Below are positions 47,760 to 56,953 of a stretch of 56,953 bases of DNA, in pieces. Each line of letters opens with the position of its first letter. The stretch's first letter is position 1. The notes beneath the pieces are model-generated. The model saw nothing but the letters and a program-made list of their open reading frames with translations, ran no database searches and was not told the origin of the DNA. The position numbers and the translations under genes are program-made. This DNA comes from a bacterium (GTDB taxonomy: Bacteria > Planctomycetota > Planctomycetia > Planctomycetales > Planctomycetaceae): the NCBI GenBank assembly GCA_016125225.1, contig WGME01000040.1, forward strand, positions 1 through 56,953, written 5' to 3'.

Positions 47760-50700
47760 GTGCTGAAACTGGAGGACATCAAGAAAGACGCTGCTCTTTC
47801 TGGGGTCGAACCCGGCCAGGTCGTGCGTGTAGTCACCACGGAAGCCGTTGGCGACAACGCGCTCACCATCTATTACAAGACTTCCGACGGCCGCCTTCTG
47901 GAACGAATGCTGTTTCGTACCGACGAGGCCAACCTCTCCCTTGCCGAAGCGGGCCGCCCCTGGGCCTTCGATGCCCCCGGTGCTGACTTTAAGCTGGCCG
48001 CCGAGGCTTACCGCATAAATCTTGCTCACCTATTCGACCCCATGATGGCGGTTCACACGTCCAACGTGGATCCCCTGCCCCACCAGATCACCGCCGTATA
48101 TGAGTCCATGCTCCCCCGCCAGCCGCTACGCTACGTTCTCGCGGACGATCCGGGCGCGGGCAAGACAATCATGGCCGGACTTTTCATTCGTGAACTGCTC
48201 ATGCGGGCAGACGCAAAGCGTGTTTTGATTATTGCTCCCGGTAGCCTCGTCGAGCAGTGGCAGGACGAAATGTGGGAGAAGTTCGGCCTTTCATTCACTG
48301 TGTTCTCGCGCGACCAAATAGAGCAGAGCCACAGCGGCAACCCGTTCGACGATTTTGATTTGGTGGTAGCACGGCTGGACCAACTTTCCCGTAATGAAGA
48401 CTTGCAGGAAAAACTGAAGCTCAGTCACTGGGACCTCGTGGTCGTCGACGAAGCGCACAAACTTTCCGCAAGCTACTACGGCAACAAGATCAATAAGACC
48501 AAGCGCTTCGAGTTGGGTGAAATGTTGGGTTCCATTACCCGACATTTTCTGCTGATGACCGCCACGCCGCACAACGGCAAGGAAGAAGACTTCCAGCTCT
48601 TCCTTTCCCTCCTCGATTCAGACCGGTTCTACGGTAAGTTCCGCGACGGTGCCCACAAGGTCGATGTCACCGATCTTATGCGGCGCATGGTCAAAGAGGA
48701 ATTGCTCAAGTTTGATGGTACACGTCTCTTTCCGGAGCGACGGGCCTACACGGTCAACTATAAACTTTCCCCTTTGGAAGCTGCGCTCTACACGTCCGTT
48801 ACCGACTACGTCAAAGAAGAAATGAACAAGGCCGACAGTTTGACGGATGGCAAACGGAAAGGCACCGTTGGCTTTGCACTCACCACCTTGCAACGCCGAC
48901 TAGCTTCGAGCCCCGAAGCCATATACCAATCTCTCAAACGCCGCCATCTTCGCCTCAAGCGCCGAGTCGAAGAGGAAAAACTTCTCCAACGCGGCGGTAT
49001 GGCCTTGGCGGAAACGGTTTCATGGACGCCTCCAGAGGACGAGGACGATCTAAACGCCGAAGAGCAGGAGAATCTTGAAGAAGAACTGGTCGATGAGGCG
49101 ACGGCCGCACAGACAATTCAAGAATTGGAGGCGGAGATCATCATCCTTCAAGCCCTGGAAGAGCAGGCCAAGCACGTCGTTCATTCGGGCCAGGACAAGA
49201 AATGGGATGAGCTCTCAACGCTTCTCCAGAACACGCCCGAAATGCGTGACGCGGAGGGCCGCCAACGCAAGCTCATTCTGTTTACCGAACACAAGGACAC
49301 GCTGAATTATCTGGCGGTCAAGATACGCGGTTTACTCGGCCAGGAAGAAGCCGTCGTTATCATCCACGGCGGCGTTAAACGCGAAGAACGCCGCAAGATT
49401 CAGGAGCTCTTTCGAAACGATCCTGGAACCCGCATCCTCCTTGCGACCGACGCCGCTGGTGAAGGCATCAACCTTCAGAACGCGAACTTGATGGTCAACT
49501 ATGACCTTCCCTGGAACCCCAACCGGCTGGAGCAGCGGTTTGGGCGAATTCACCGCATCGGACAGACGGAGATCTGCCACCTTTGGAATGTAGTTGCAGC
49601 AGAGACTCGCGAGGGCGACGTATTCCAACGACTCTTTGAGAAACTCGAAACCATTCGCCAGGCGTTAGGAGGCCGAGTCTTCGATATTCTCGGCGAGGTT
49701 TTTGAGGAAAAGAGTCTCCGCGACTTGCTGATCGAAGCCATACGATACGGTGATGACCCGCAAGTACGCGCACGCCAATGGAAGAACGTCGATGGCATAC
49801 TCGACGCCGACCACGTCCGCGCCATTATCGCCCGCAACGCCCTGAGCGAAGAAGTCATGGACGAAAAGCGTCTCTTTGCCGTGAAGGAGGAAATGGAGAA
49901 AGCAGAAGCGCGCAAGCTTCAGCCTTATTTCATCCGGGCATTCTTCGACCAGGCCTTCCAACAAAACGGAGGCGAATTACGTCCCCGTGAAACCGGACGC
50001 TGGGAGATCACACACGTTCCCGCAATCATTCGGGAGCGCGACCGCCAGATCACGGGCCGCGACCGCCGCAACGCGAACACCGTGCTCAAACGTTACGAGC
50101 GCGTCTGTTTCGAGAAGCAATTCGTTCGCCTTCCCGAACGCCCTGGCGCGGCGATGGCTAGTCTCATCCATCCCGGACACCCACTCATGCAGTCCATTAC
50201 GGACATCGTCTTGGAACAACACCGGGGCAAACTCAAACAAGGTGCAGTGCTCGTTGATCCGAATGACATGGGTCTGGCTCCCAAGGTGCTATTCATTATC
50301 GATCATTCAGTCAAGGAGGGGGCCAATCAGTCCTTAACGATCTCCCGTCGCATGCAATTCGTGGAGATTGACGCCGAAGGACGAACCATTCACGCGGGCT
50401 GGGCTCCACACCTCGATCTTGAACCCATCGTTTCTGAAGAGCTCACATTGTTCGAGGATGTACTTCACGCACCGTGGATCACACAGAACCTTGAGCAGAA
50501 CGCTTTGGTATACGCGTCGAGTGACCTTGTGCCGGGACATTTCGAAGAAGTAAAGGGACGGCGCGAACGCCACGTAGACAAAACCTTGGCCGCCGTCCAT
50601 GAGCGACTCGTTAAAGAAATCAACTTCTGGCAGGACCGGGCCATTAAGCTGAAAGCAGACATGGAGGCAGGCAAACAGCCACGACTCAACTACGAGAACG

Positions 50701-51278
50701 CTGTGCGTACCATGGAGGACCTCACTGCACGCCTTCAGACCCGCACCGCCGAATTGCAGGCCATGCGGCACGTCGTTTCCGCGACTCCGGTAATTCTCGG
50801 AGGAGCGCTAGTCATTCCCGCTGGCCTCCTGGCCCAAAGGAAGGGGGAACCCGGCTGGAGCGCGGATGCTCAGGCCCGTGCAGTCATCGAGAAGGTTGCC
50901 ATGAACGCTGTGATGGATACGGAGAAAGCCCTTGGCCACGAAGTAATCGACGTGTCCGCCCAGAAGTGTGGTTGGGATGTTACCAGCATCCCGCAGCCCC
51001 TCGACGGCAAGCTCCCCCCCACTCGGCATATTGAAGTCAAAGGCCGCGCCCACGGCAGCACTACGATCACCGTTACGCGTAATGAAATTCTCTACGGGCT
51101 GAACCAGGCCGACAAGTTCATCCTTGCCATCGTCGTTGTCGATGGCGACCAACACAAAGGCCCTTACTACGTTCGGCAACCCTTTTCTCAGGAGCCGGAT
51201 TGGGCCGTCACCAGCATCAATCTCGACCTCAAATCCCTGCTCGAACGGGCAGAACTGCCCGGAGTTCACCATGTCTGA
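47760..51278 (+). CDS. SNF2-family helicase with C-terminal DUF3883 domain (DrmD-like)
   Basis: The 1172-residue protein has all superfamily 2 motifs: Walker A '[12 protein letters not shown]' near 129, DEAH box '[10 protein letters not shown]' near 228, 'LMTATPHNG' near 265, '[14 protein letters not shown]' near 560 and '[11 protein letters not shown]' near 595. A coiled region (400-480) interrupts the core. The C-terminus (about 1060-1165) is a DUF3883 domain with '[13 protein letters not shown]', a nuclease-like strand. Such helicases occur in DISARM and other modification-linked defence systems. It starts at GTG 47760 and overlaps the methylase by eight bases. Confidence 0.92.
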   Translation: MLKLEDIKKDAALSGVEPGQVVRVVTTEAVGDNALTIYYKTSDGRLLERMLFRTDEANLSLAEAGRPWAFDAPGADFKLAAEAYRINLAHLFDPMMAVHTSNVDPLPHQITAVYESMLPRQPLRYVLADDPGAGKTIMAGLFIRELLMRADAKRVLIIAPGSLVEQWQDEMWEKFGLSFTVFSRDQIEQSHSGNPFDDFDLVVARLDQLSRNEDLQEKLKLSHWDLVVVDEAHKLSASYYGNKINKTKRFELGEMLGSITRHFLLMTATPHNGKEEDFQLFLSLLDSDRFYGKFRDGAHKVDVTDLMRRMVKEELLKFDGTRLFPERRAYTVNYKLSPLEAALYTSVTDYVKEEMNKADSLTDGKRKGTVGFALTTLQRRLASSPEAIYQSLKRRHLRLKRRVEEEKLLQRGGMALAETVSWTPPEDEDDLNAEEQENLEEELVDEATAAQTIQELEAEIIILQALEEQAKHVVHSGQDKKWDELSTLLQNTPEMRDAEGRQRKLILFTEHKDTLNYLAVKIRGLLGQEEAVVIIHGGVKREERRKIQELFRNDPGTRILLATDAAGEGINLQNANLMVNYDLPWNPNRLEQRFGRIHRIGQTEICHLWNVVAAETREGDVFQRLFEKLETIRQALGGRVFDILGEVFEEKSLRDLLIEAIRYGDDPQVRARQWKNVDGILDADHVRAIIARNALSEEVMDEKRLFAVKEEMEKAEARKLQPYFIRAFFDQAFQQNGGELRPRETGRWEITHVPAIIRERDRQITGRDRRNANTVLKRYERVCFEKQFVRLPERPGAAMASLIHPGHPLMQSITDIVLEQHRGKLKQGAVLVDPNDMGLAPKVLFIIDHSVKEGANQSLTISRRMQFVEIDAEGRTIHAGWAPHLDLEPIVSEELTLFEDVLHAPWITQNLEQNALVYASSDLVPGHFEEVKGRRERHVDKTLAAVHERLVKEINFWQDRAIKLKADMEAGKQPRLNYENAVRTMEDLTARLQTRTAELQAMRHVVSATPVILGGALVIPAGLLAQRKGEPGWSADAQARAVIEKVAMNAVMDTEKALGHEVIDVSAQKCGWDVTSIPQPLDGKLPPTRHIEVKGRAHGSTTITVTRNEILYGLNQADKFILAIVVVDGDQHKGPYYVRQPFSQEPDWAVTSINLDLKSLLERAELPGVHHV

Positions 51279-54141
51279 GTATCCTGTGAAAACGCCTAAG
51301 AAACTTATTGAAGTCGCACTTCCGTTGGACGCGATAAACGCTGCCGCATCGAAGGAGAAATCTATCCGCCACGGTCACCCGAGTACATTACACTTGTGGT
51401 GGGCTCGGCGACCATTGGCGGCGGCGAGGGCTGTCTTATTTGCGCAGTTGGTAAACGACCCTGGTTATGAGCGGCATCTCCAACGCGGTGTAAATAAGGA
51501 ACAAGCCGCCTTGGAACGGGATAGGCTTTTCAAGATCATTGAAAAGCTAGTCCTCTGGGAGAACACCAATAATGAGGAGGTGCTTGAGGCTTCGCGCAAG
51601 GAAATCTGGAAAAGCTGGCGGGAGACCTGCAAGCTAAACAAGGATCACCCCCAGGCGGCGGAGTTGTTTAATCCCGATAAGCTGCCGGCTTTCCACGACC
51701 CCTTCGCGGGCGGCGGAGCTATCCCGCTGGAGGCGCAGCGCCTTGGTCTGGAGTCCTACGCCAGTGACCTCAACCCGGTCGCCGTGCTTATCAACAGGGC
51801 CATGATCGAGCTTCCCCCAAAGTTCGCGAACAAGCCAGCGGTCGGACCCATTTCGCCAGAAGAGTCTCAGAGAAACTTACATGACGATTGGTCTGGTTCG
51901 AAAGGCTTGGCCGAGGACGTGCGGCGCTATGGCGCGTGGATACGCGCCGAGGCTGAGAAGCGAATAGGCCGCCTATACCCAAAAGTAGAAGTAACGGTCG
52001 CAATGGCGAAGGACCGTCCCGACCTAGAGCCACTTGTGGGCCACCAACTCACGGTAATTTCCTGGCTTTGGACGCGCACCGTGAAAAGCCCCAATCCCGC
52101 TTTCTCTCATGTGCATGTGCCACTCGTTTCATCCTTTCGAATTTCGACGAACAAGGGAAAAGAAGCCTGGGTGGATCCAGTCGTCACGGACCGTGACTAC
52201 ACTTTCGTCGTTCGAGTTACCGGCATGCCCAGTATCGAGGAGACAGTCAATCGAAAGGGAGGTATATGCCTGTTGTCCGGAAGTCCGATGCCTTTCACCT
52301 ACATACGCGAAGAAGGTAAAGCGGGCCGGATGAGCCACAAGCTAATGGCCATCGTGGCTGAGTCTCCAATCGGACGCGTATACCTTTCCCCAAACGATGT
52401 GCATGAAGAGGTCGCAATTTCCGCATCTCCCAGTTGGTCACCCGATCTGAAGCTTCCAAACAACACCAGAGACTTCAAAACACCGAATTATGGGATAGGT
52501 ACGTTCGCCGATTTGTTCACTTCCCGACAGCTAGTGGCTCTCACTACATTATCTGACTTAATTCAAGAGACTGTGGGTGAAGTTCGCAAAGCGGCATTGG
52601 GTCTTGGCTATTCGGACGACGAACGAGGTCTTGAGTCCGGCGGAGAAGGGGCCGTTGCGTACGGACAAGCTATCGGAACATATCTCGCATTCGCGGCAAA
52701 TAAATGTTCTGACTACTGGTGCACCATTTCTACGTGGATGCCCAGAGGGACCGTCGGGCACGTATTCTCCAAGCAAGCGATTCCAATGACCTGGGACTAC
52801 CCGGAAGCCAATCCGCTTGGAGACTTTCACTGCGGATGGCAAGAAGCCTGCAAATGGGTAGGTAAGTCTTTCGACTGCTTTTCTCCGGGCGTGCCTGGGT
52901 CCGCACATCAGCTTGATGCCCGAACTCAAACGTTGTCAAAGAACGGGGTCATTTCAACAGATCCCCCCTATTATGACAACATAAACTATGCGGAACTTTC
53001 AGACTTCTTTTACATCTGGCTTCGGCTTGCACTCAAATCTTTCTTTCCGTCTCTTTTCGCGACTGTCGCAGTCCCGAAAGCCGAAGAATTAGTGGCGAGT
53101 CCCTATCGCCATGGCAACAAAACAGAAGCTGAGGCTTTCTTTCTAGTCGGCATGTCACGGGCACTCCACAATCTGCTTTCCCAATGCCATCCTGCTTTCC
53201 CAATTACGATCTACTATGCTTTTAAGCAATCAGAGACGAAGGAATCGTCGGGAACGTCGAGTACCGGCTGGGAAACATTTCTCGAGGCTGTCATGAGTGC
53301 TGGCCTATCCATAGGCGGCACTTGGCCGTTGCGAACGGAGCGGGCAGCAAGATCTATCGGAATGGGAGCCAATGCTCTTGCTTCAAGCATATTGCTGGTC
53401 TGTCGCAAGCGCTCGGAGGATGCTCCTGCCATTTCCCGTCGTGAATTCATTCGAGAACTTAATGAGGCGCTTCCCATAGCACTAGACGAAATGACCCGCG
53501 GTGGAGTGAATTCTCCCGTGGCTGCTGTCGATCTTTCCCAGGCGATTATCGGACCTGGCATGGCCATTTTCTCCAAGTATTCGGCGGTGCTGGAGGCGGA
53601 TGGTTCCCGTATGAGTGTGCAGACCGCATTGCAACTTATCAATCGCTTTCTAGCGGAGGACGACTTCGATCATGACACCCAATTCTGCCTGCACTGGTTC
53701 GACAATTATGGCTGGAGTGAAGGCAAATTCGGTGAGGCTGATGTGCTTGCACGCGCCAAAGGCACCAGCGTCGAGGGAGTTAAGAATGCTGGTGTTCTAG
53801 CTTCGGCCAAAGGAGTCGTACAGCTCCTTCGATGGCGTGACTATCCCCAAGACTGGAATCCGGAACAAGATCACCGCACGCCGATTTGGGAAGCGCTTCA
53901 TTACATGATTCTGACGCTTCAACAGAAAAGCGCGACCGACGCCGGAGCACTTCTAGCCAAAATGCCCACCCGCGCCGAACCGATGCGTCAATTGGCCTAT
54001 CGCCTTTACACGCTCTGTGAACGCAAAGGCTGGGCCGAAGACGCCCGCGCCTACAACGATCTCATTACCTCGTGGAATGGCATCGAGACCAGTTCGCACG
54101 AAGTCGGCCATGTCGGGAAGCAAGAGGAAATGGACGTATGA
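51271..54141 (+). CDS. DUF1156 DNA adenine/cytosine methyltransferase
   Basis: The 956-residue protein opens with the DUF1156 domain ('[48 protein letters not shown]') and contains '[31 protein letters not shown]', a SAM-binding motif. The catalytic '[12 protein letters not shown]' (DPPY) lies near residue 565, 420 residues later because of a large insert. '[18 protein letters not shown]' follows. DPPY with the motif order implies an amino-methyltransferase. Together with the helicase and DUF499 ATPase it forms a set reported repeatedly from defence islands. ATG 51271 lies within the helicase's last codons, and its end overlaps the TIR gene by four bases. Confidence 0.92.
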   Translation: MSEYPVKTPKKLIEVALPLDAINAAASKEKSIRHGHPSTLHLWWARRPLAAARAVLFAQLVNDPGYERHLQRGVNKEQAALERDRLFKIIEKLVLWENTNNEEVLEASRKEIWKSWRETCKLNKDHPQAAELFNPDKLPAFHDPFAGGGAIPLEAQRLGLESYASDLNPVAVLINRAMIELPPKFANKPAVGPISPEESQRNLHDDWSGSKGLAEDVRRYGAWIRAEAEKRIGRLYPKVEVTVAMAKDRPDLEPLVGHQLTVISWLWTRTVKSPNPAFSHVHVPLVSSFRISTNKGKEAWVDPVVTDRDYTFVVRVTGMPSIEETVNRKGGICLLSGSPMPFTYIREEGKAGRMSHKLMAIVAESPIGRVYLSPNDVHEEVAISASPSWSPDLKLPNNTRDFKTPNYGIGTFADLFTSRQLVALTTLSDLIQETVGEVRKAALGLGYSDDERGLESGGEGAVAYGQAIGTYLAFAANKCSDYWCTISTWMPRGTVGHVFSKQAIPMTWDYPEANPLGDFHCGWQEACKWVGKSFDCFSPGVPGSAHQLDARTQTLSKNGVISTDPPYYDNINYAELSDFFYIWLRLALKSFFPSLFATVAVPKAEELVASPYRHGNKTEAEAFFLVGMSRALHNLLSQCHPAFPITIYYAFKQSETKESSGTSSTGWETFLEAVMSAGLSIGGTWPLRTERAARSIGMGANALASSILLVCRKRSEDAPAISRREFIRELNEALPIALDEMTRGGVNSPVAAVDLSQAIIGPGMAIFSKYSAVLEADGSRMSVQTALQLINRFLAEDDFDHDTQFCLHWFDNYGWSEGKFGEADVLARAKGTSVEGVKNAGVLASAKGVVQLLRWRDYPQDWNPEQDHRTPIWEALHYMILTLQQKSATDAGALLAKMPTRAEPMRQLAYRLYTLCERKGWAEDARAYNDLITSWNGIETSSHEVGHVGKQEEMDV

Positions 54142-54812
54142 CGCTTGAAGATATCAAAAAGCGCTTGGTGGACGCAGGGCTCACTCTAACCGAGGAAAAA
54201 GCAATCCAGCATGGTACCGGATTGCGATTCAACAACGGGTCTATAGTCAATGTCTTCGATACGGGCAAGTTCAGTGTTCAAGGTAAAGAGCAGGATCGAG
54301 TAAACGAAATTCTTGGCCAAGGCGTGTTGACTGTCAACGGCGCTCCAGATTCGGGAACGAAACGGGTTTTTGTAGTCTACGGACACGACACCCAATCTCG
54401 AACGCAGTTAGAAGCTATGTTGCGGCGCTGGGGCCTGGAGCCCCTGATTCTCGATCAGCTTCCTTCAGAGGGGCAGACCATCATTGAGAAACTGGAAAGT
54501 TATACAACCGAAACCAGCTTTGCTGTTGTTCTTGCCACGCCTGATGACCAGGGGCACCGGGCGAATCATCCTGACGAACTTCTCTTTCGAGCTCGCCAGA
54601 ATGTCGTGCTGGAATTGGGCATGCTCTTGTCGAAACTTGGAAGACATCGAGTAGCAATTCTGTTGAAGGAGCAAGAGAAGATTGAGCGCCCCTCCGACAT
54701 ACACGGTCTCATCTATATACCGTTCAAGGACGATTTAGCGAAAGAAGCGGGCCTGACGCTCGCAAAGGAAATGGTCGCTCAAGGATTTCAGATCGACATT
54801 TCCCGAATCTGA
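54138..54812 (+). CDS. TIR-like predicted nucleotide-binding protein (CAP12/PCTIR type)
   Basis: The 224-residue protein has an N-terminal region (1-72) with paired strands ('[21 protein letters not shown]'), probably a small recognition domain. A TIR-like domain (about 75-224) follows: '[31 protein letters not shown]', '[26 protein letters not shown]', '[25 protein letters not shown]' and 'HGLIYIPF'. The glutamate in 'NVVLELG' matches the catalytic position of NAD-cleaving TIR enzymes. This form is an effector in Pycsar/CBASS-type systems. Here it overlaps the methylase (ATGA) and precedes DUF499 by 28 bases, so it is part of the operon. Confidence 0.88.
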   Translation: MTLEDIKKRLVDAGLTLTEEKAIQHGTGLRFNNGSIVNVFDTGKFSVQGKEQDRVNEILGQGVLTVNGAPDSGTKRVFVVYGHDTQSRTQLEAMLRRWGLEPLILDQLPSEGQTIIEKLESYTTETSFAVVLATPDDQGHRANHPDELLFRARQNVVLELGMLLSKLGRHRVAILLKEQEKIERPSDIHGLIYIPFKDDLAKEAGLTLAKEMVAQGFQIDISRI

Positions 54813-54840
54813 GTAGATGAAGACCGGAAAGGACCAAAAT

Positions 54841-56953
54841 ATGTCTCAGCTTAAGCCCTGGCGCGAAGTTGCCGTGCCGCACGAGGACGTGCTCAAGGGG
54901 ACATTTCAGCAGGCAGAGTTTGCCGCTGATCTTTCGCGAGTGCACAACGGAACTGCATCTTCGGAGTATCAAGACGCGGCCCTGTTCTTTCAGCGCACGT
55001 TTATTACGGAGGGCATGCGTCTGCTCCTCGATTCCGTAGTGAAACGGATTTCCGGCAACGGTGGTGACCCCGTTATCCAGCTACAAACGGCCTTCGGCGG
55101 TGGCAAGACCCACACGCTCCTGGCTGTTTACCATTTAGCCAAGGGCGAGACTTCTGCGGACCGCTTACAGGGCATCCCCCCCATCCTCGAAGCAGCGGGC
55201 ATTGCCGATCTTCCAAAGGCCAGTCTGGCGGTCCTCGATGGAAACAATCTGGCACCTGCTTCACCGCGTAAGCAGGGCAAGTTATCCATCCGTACGCTTT
55301 GGGGCGAACTCGCCTGGCAATTGGGAAAGGACGAAGGTTACGAACTGGTAAAGGATGCCGATGCAACTGGTACTTCACCCGGAAAAGACGTTCTTGCCAA
55401 ACTGCTCGCAGCCTATGCTCCTTGCGTCATCCTCGTGGACGAGCTCGTCGCCTATATCCGCCAATTCGAAGAAGGGAAGTCCTACCCCGGTGGCACCTAC
55501 GATTCCAATCTGTCCTTCATACAGGCACTCACGGAAGCACTGAAAGCCGTTCCGTCGGCGGTGCTCCTGGCCTCGCTTCCTGAATCCGACAAAGAGGCCG
55601 GTAGCCAGCGCGGCGTCAATGCCCTGCGCACCATGGAGCATTACTTCGCGCGGGTTCAGGCCCTCTGGAAACCCGTCGCCACCGAAGAAGCTTTTGAGAT
55701 CGTCCGTCGGCGCTTGTTCACCAGCATCAATGACCAGAGCACCGCAGAGTCCGTATGCCGAGCCTTCGCAGACTTTTATATTGCCAACAGCACAGACTTT
55801 CCCCACGAAACGCAGGAGAGCCGATACTACGACCGGCTGCTGAATGCGTATCCCATTCACCCCGAAGTTTTCGACCGTCTATATGAAGACTGGTCTTCCC
55901 TGGATAATTTTCAACGCACTCGCGGCGTGCTCAAGCTCATGGCCAAAGTGGTCCATCGTCTCTGGAAAGATGGCAACAACGACATGCTCGTAATGCCCGG
56001 CAGCATTCCTCTTTATGATGCCGACGTGCGCAACGAAGCCATCTATTACTTGCCCCAGGGCTGGGACCCGGTCCTTGAGAAAGACATCGACGGTGAACGC
56101 GCCGAAACAACCGACATGGAGAACAAAGATACGCGCTTAGGCAGCGTGCAGGCCTGCCGCCGTGTCGCACGAACAATCTTCCTTGGAAGCGCGCCCACGA
56201 CGCCCAGCCAAATGGTGCGCGGCATCGAGAAAGAACAAATCATCCTTGGTACTTCGCAGCCAGGACAGCAGACTGGACTCTACAAGGACGCGATGGCGCG
56301 ACTTGTGGAGCGGCTTCACTACCTGAACTCTGCCAATGACCGTTTTTGGTTCGACACGAGGCCCAATCTTCGGAGAGAAATGGAGGAGCGAAAGCGCCGT
56401 TTCAACGACAAAGAAGATGTATACCCGGCAGTGCGCGAACGAATTCAAAAAGGTATCGTGACCAATGCCTTCGGTGGCGTTCATGTCTTCACGAAAAGCG
56501 GTGACGTTCCAGATGATTTGGGAGCGCGTCTCGTTGTACTTTCGCCCGATTGCCCGTACAGCCGCAGCGGGCACAACAAGTCCATCGAGGCCGCGCTTGA
56601 ATTGCTCAAGAATCGCGGAGAGCAACCCCGCACAAAACAAAATAGACTTCTCTTCCTTGCAGCAGATGGCGACAGCATTCAGCGCGTAAAAGATCAGACA
56701 AAATCTATGCTCGCGTGGCGCTCTATCGTCGATGACATCAAGGACATGAAATTGAACCTTGATCAGTTTCAGTCGAGACAGGCGGCCAAGAGTTTTGATG
56801 ATGCACAGGACGCCCTCAAGCAGATGATCCGCGAAAGCTACAAGTGGCTTCTTGCTCCAATGCAGGATATGAAGAACGGAAAAGGCCTCTCTGATATTCA
56901 ATGGGAACCCTTCCAAATCAATCCGGGGGCGCAACATTTCGGTCAGGAGATCG
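54841..56953 (+). CDS. DUF499-family ATPase, N-terminal part (continues at 1-863)
   Basis: The frame opens at ATG 54841 ('[20 protein letters not shown]') and is still open at the window end; with the 3' part it makes about 944 residues. A P-loop '[21 protein letters not shown]' lies near residue 80, followed by '[14 protein letters not shown]'-like ([13 protein letters not shown]) and an acidic '[15 protein letters not shown]' Walker B. DUF499 ATPases accompany DUF1156 methylases. It is 28 bases after the TIR gene and is preceded by GAAAGGA. The last 141 bases repeat the window start. Confidence 0.93.
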   Translation, partial: MSQLKPWREVAVPHEDVLKGTFQQAEFAADLSRVHNGTASSEYQDAALFFQRTFITEGMRLLLDSVVKRISGNGGDPVIQLQTAFGGGKTHTLLAVYHLAKGETSADRLQGIPPILEAAGIADLPKASLAVLDGNNLAPASPRKQGKLSIRTLWGELAWQLGKDEGYELVKDADATGTSPGKDVLAKLLAAYAPCVILVDELVAYIRQFEEGKSYPGGTYDSNLSFIQALTEALKAVPSAVLLASLPESDKEAGSQRGVNALRTMEHYFARVQALWKPVATEEAFEIVRRRLFTSINDQSTAESVCRAFADFYIANSTDFPHETQESRYYDRLLNAYPIHPEVFDRLYEDWSSLDNFQRTRGVLKLMAKVVHRLWKDGNNDMLVMPGSIPLYDADVRNEAIYYLPQGWDPVLEKDIDGERAETTDMENKDTRLGSVQACRRVARTIFLGSAPTTPSQMVRGIEKEQIILGTSQPGQQTGLYKDAMARLVERLHYLNSANDRFWFDTRPNLRREMEERKRRFNDKEDVYPAVRERIQKGIVTNAFGGVHVFTKSGDVPDDLGARLVVLSPDCPYSRSGHNKSIEAALELLKNRGEQPRTKQNRLLFLAADGDSIQRVKDQTKSMLAWRSIVDDIKDMKLNLDQFQSRQAAKSFDDAQDALKQMIRESYKWLLAPMQDMKNGKGLSDIQWEPFQINPGAQHFGQEI
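56813..56953. repeat. Right-hand copy of the terminal overlap
   Basis: Identical to 1-141. The two copies represent one locus on the circular molecule, inside the DUF499 gene. Confidence 0.93.

Noticed and set aside
1-56953. CRISPR arrays, tRNA, rRNA and insertion sequences
   Set aside because: No regularly spaced repeats of CRISPR size, no tRNA or rRNA signatures, and no transposase gene with terminal inverted repeats were seen on reading both strands.

Overview
The window looks like one complete circular plasmid of about 56.8 kb. Its first 141 bases (1-141) recur exactly as its last 141 (56813-56953), and one gene (a DUF499 ATPase) runs off the right end and continues in frame at the left end, so the unique circle is 56,812 bp. 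There are no rRNA, tRNA or core housekeeping genes. A Gram-negative envelope is implied by a Tat-exported metallophore precursor, a TolC remnant, MerT and periplasmic thiol oxidoreductases. Gene style (a small paralogous family, GC-rich coding, a conserved unknown protein at 1830-2525) suggests a PVC/Planctomycetota/Hydrogenedentota-like host, but this is only an impression.

Backbone (4.1-24.5 kb). A ribbon-helix-helix regulator, a large replication initiator, ParA and ParB form one overlapping operon. The initiator gene contains seven to eight iteron-like direct repeats followed by an AT-rich tract, as in the phage lambda O/ori arrangement, so the origin probably lies inside rep. Next comes a DarT/DarG toxin-antitoxin pair, small genes with clear terminators, and a transfer-like operon of two winged-helix 'replication-relaxation' proteins, a TraD/VirD4-type coupling ATPase and a membrane-anchored coiled-coil protein. 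No relaxase was recognised. From 18.8 to 24.5 kb, gene cassettes are separated by a structured repeat seen three times in the same orientation. They hold a DUF932-like gene, a paralogue of a small backbone protein, a wrecked abiEi-jetC chimera, an intact AbiE-type toxin-antitoxin operon and a TolC remnant.

Metal/metalloid region (24.6-46.2 kb). A minus-strand set (bufA2-like precursor, bufB, bufC, arsS, a MerA-like flavoprotein) combines copper-chelating RiPP (bufferin) genes with arsenosugar biosynthesis. A merR / merTP-fusion / GDCCVxC-protein mercury unit, a PiT phosphate transporter, arsM and a TlpA-like thioredoxin follow. A long plus-strand run encodes a VTT-DUF547 fusion, a membrane glycosyltransferase, a GT2-DUF2064-GT2 triple fusion, an ECF sigma factor with its anti-sigma factor, membrane proteins, a DUF3179 protein, an SGNH-like protein with three surface repeats and a HEAT-redoxin protein. 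Three promoters here share a strict bipartite motif (TGACATGG, 15 bases, GAATGCAT), which could be the target of the plasmid's own ECF factor.

Maintenance and defence (46.2 kb through the circle junction to 4.1 kb). A dif-like site precedes a frameshifted tyrosine recombinase. An XRE regulator then precedes a compact defence-like operon: SNF2 helicase with a DUF3883 end, DUF1156 methyltransferase, a TIR-like protein and the DUF499 ATPase. An ArdC-type antirestriction gene follows at once. Beyond it lies a minus-strand unit made of a large structured RNA (group II domain-V-like hairpin, several GNRA hairpins, long stems) and a conserved protein of unknown function. This RNA-protein unit and the TIR-containing modification operon are the best candidates for undescribed biology.
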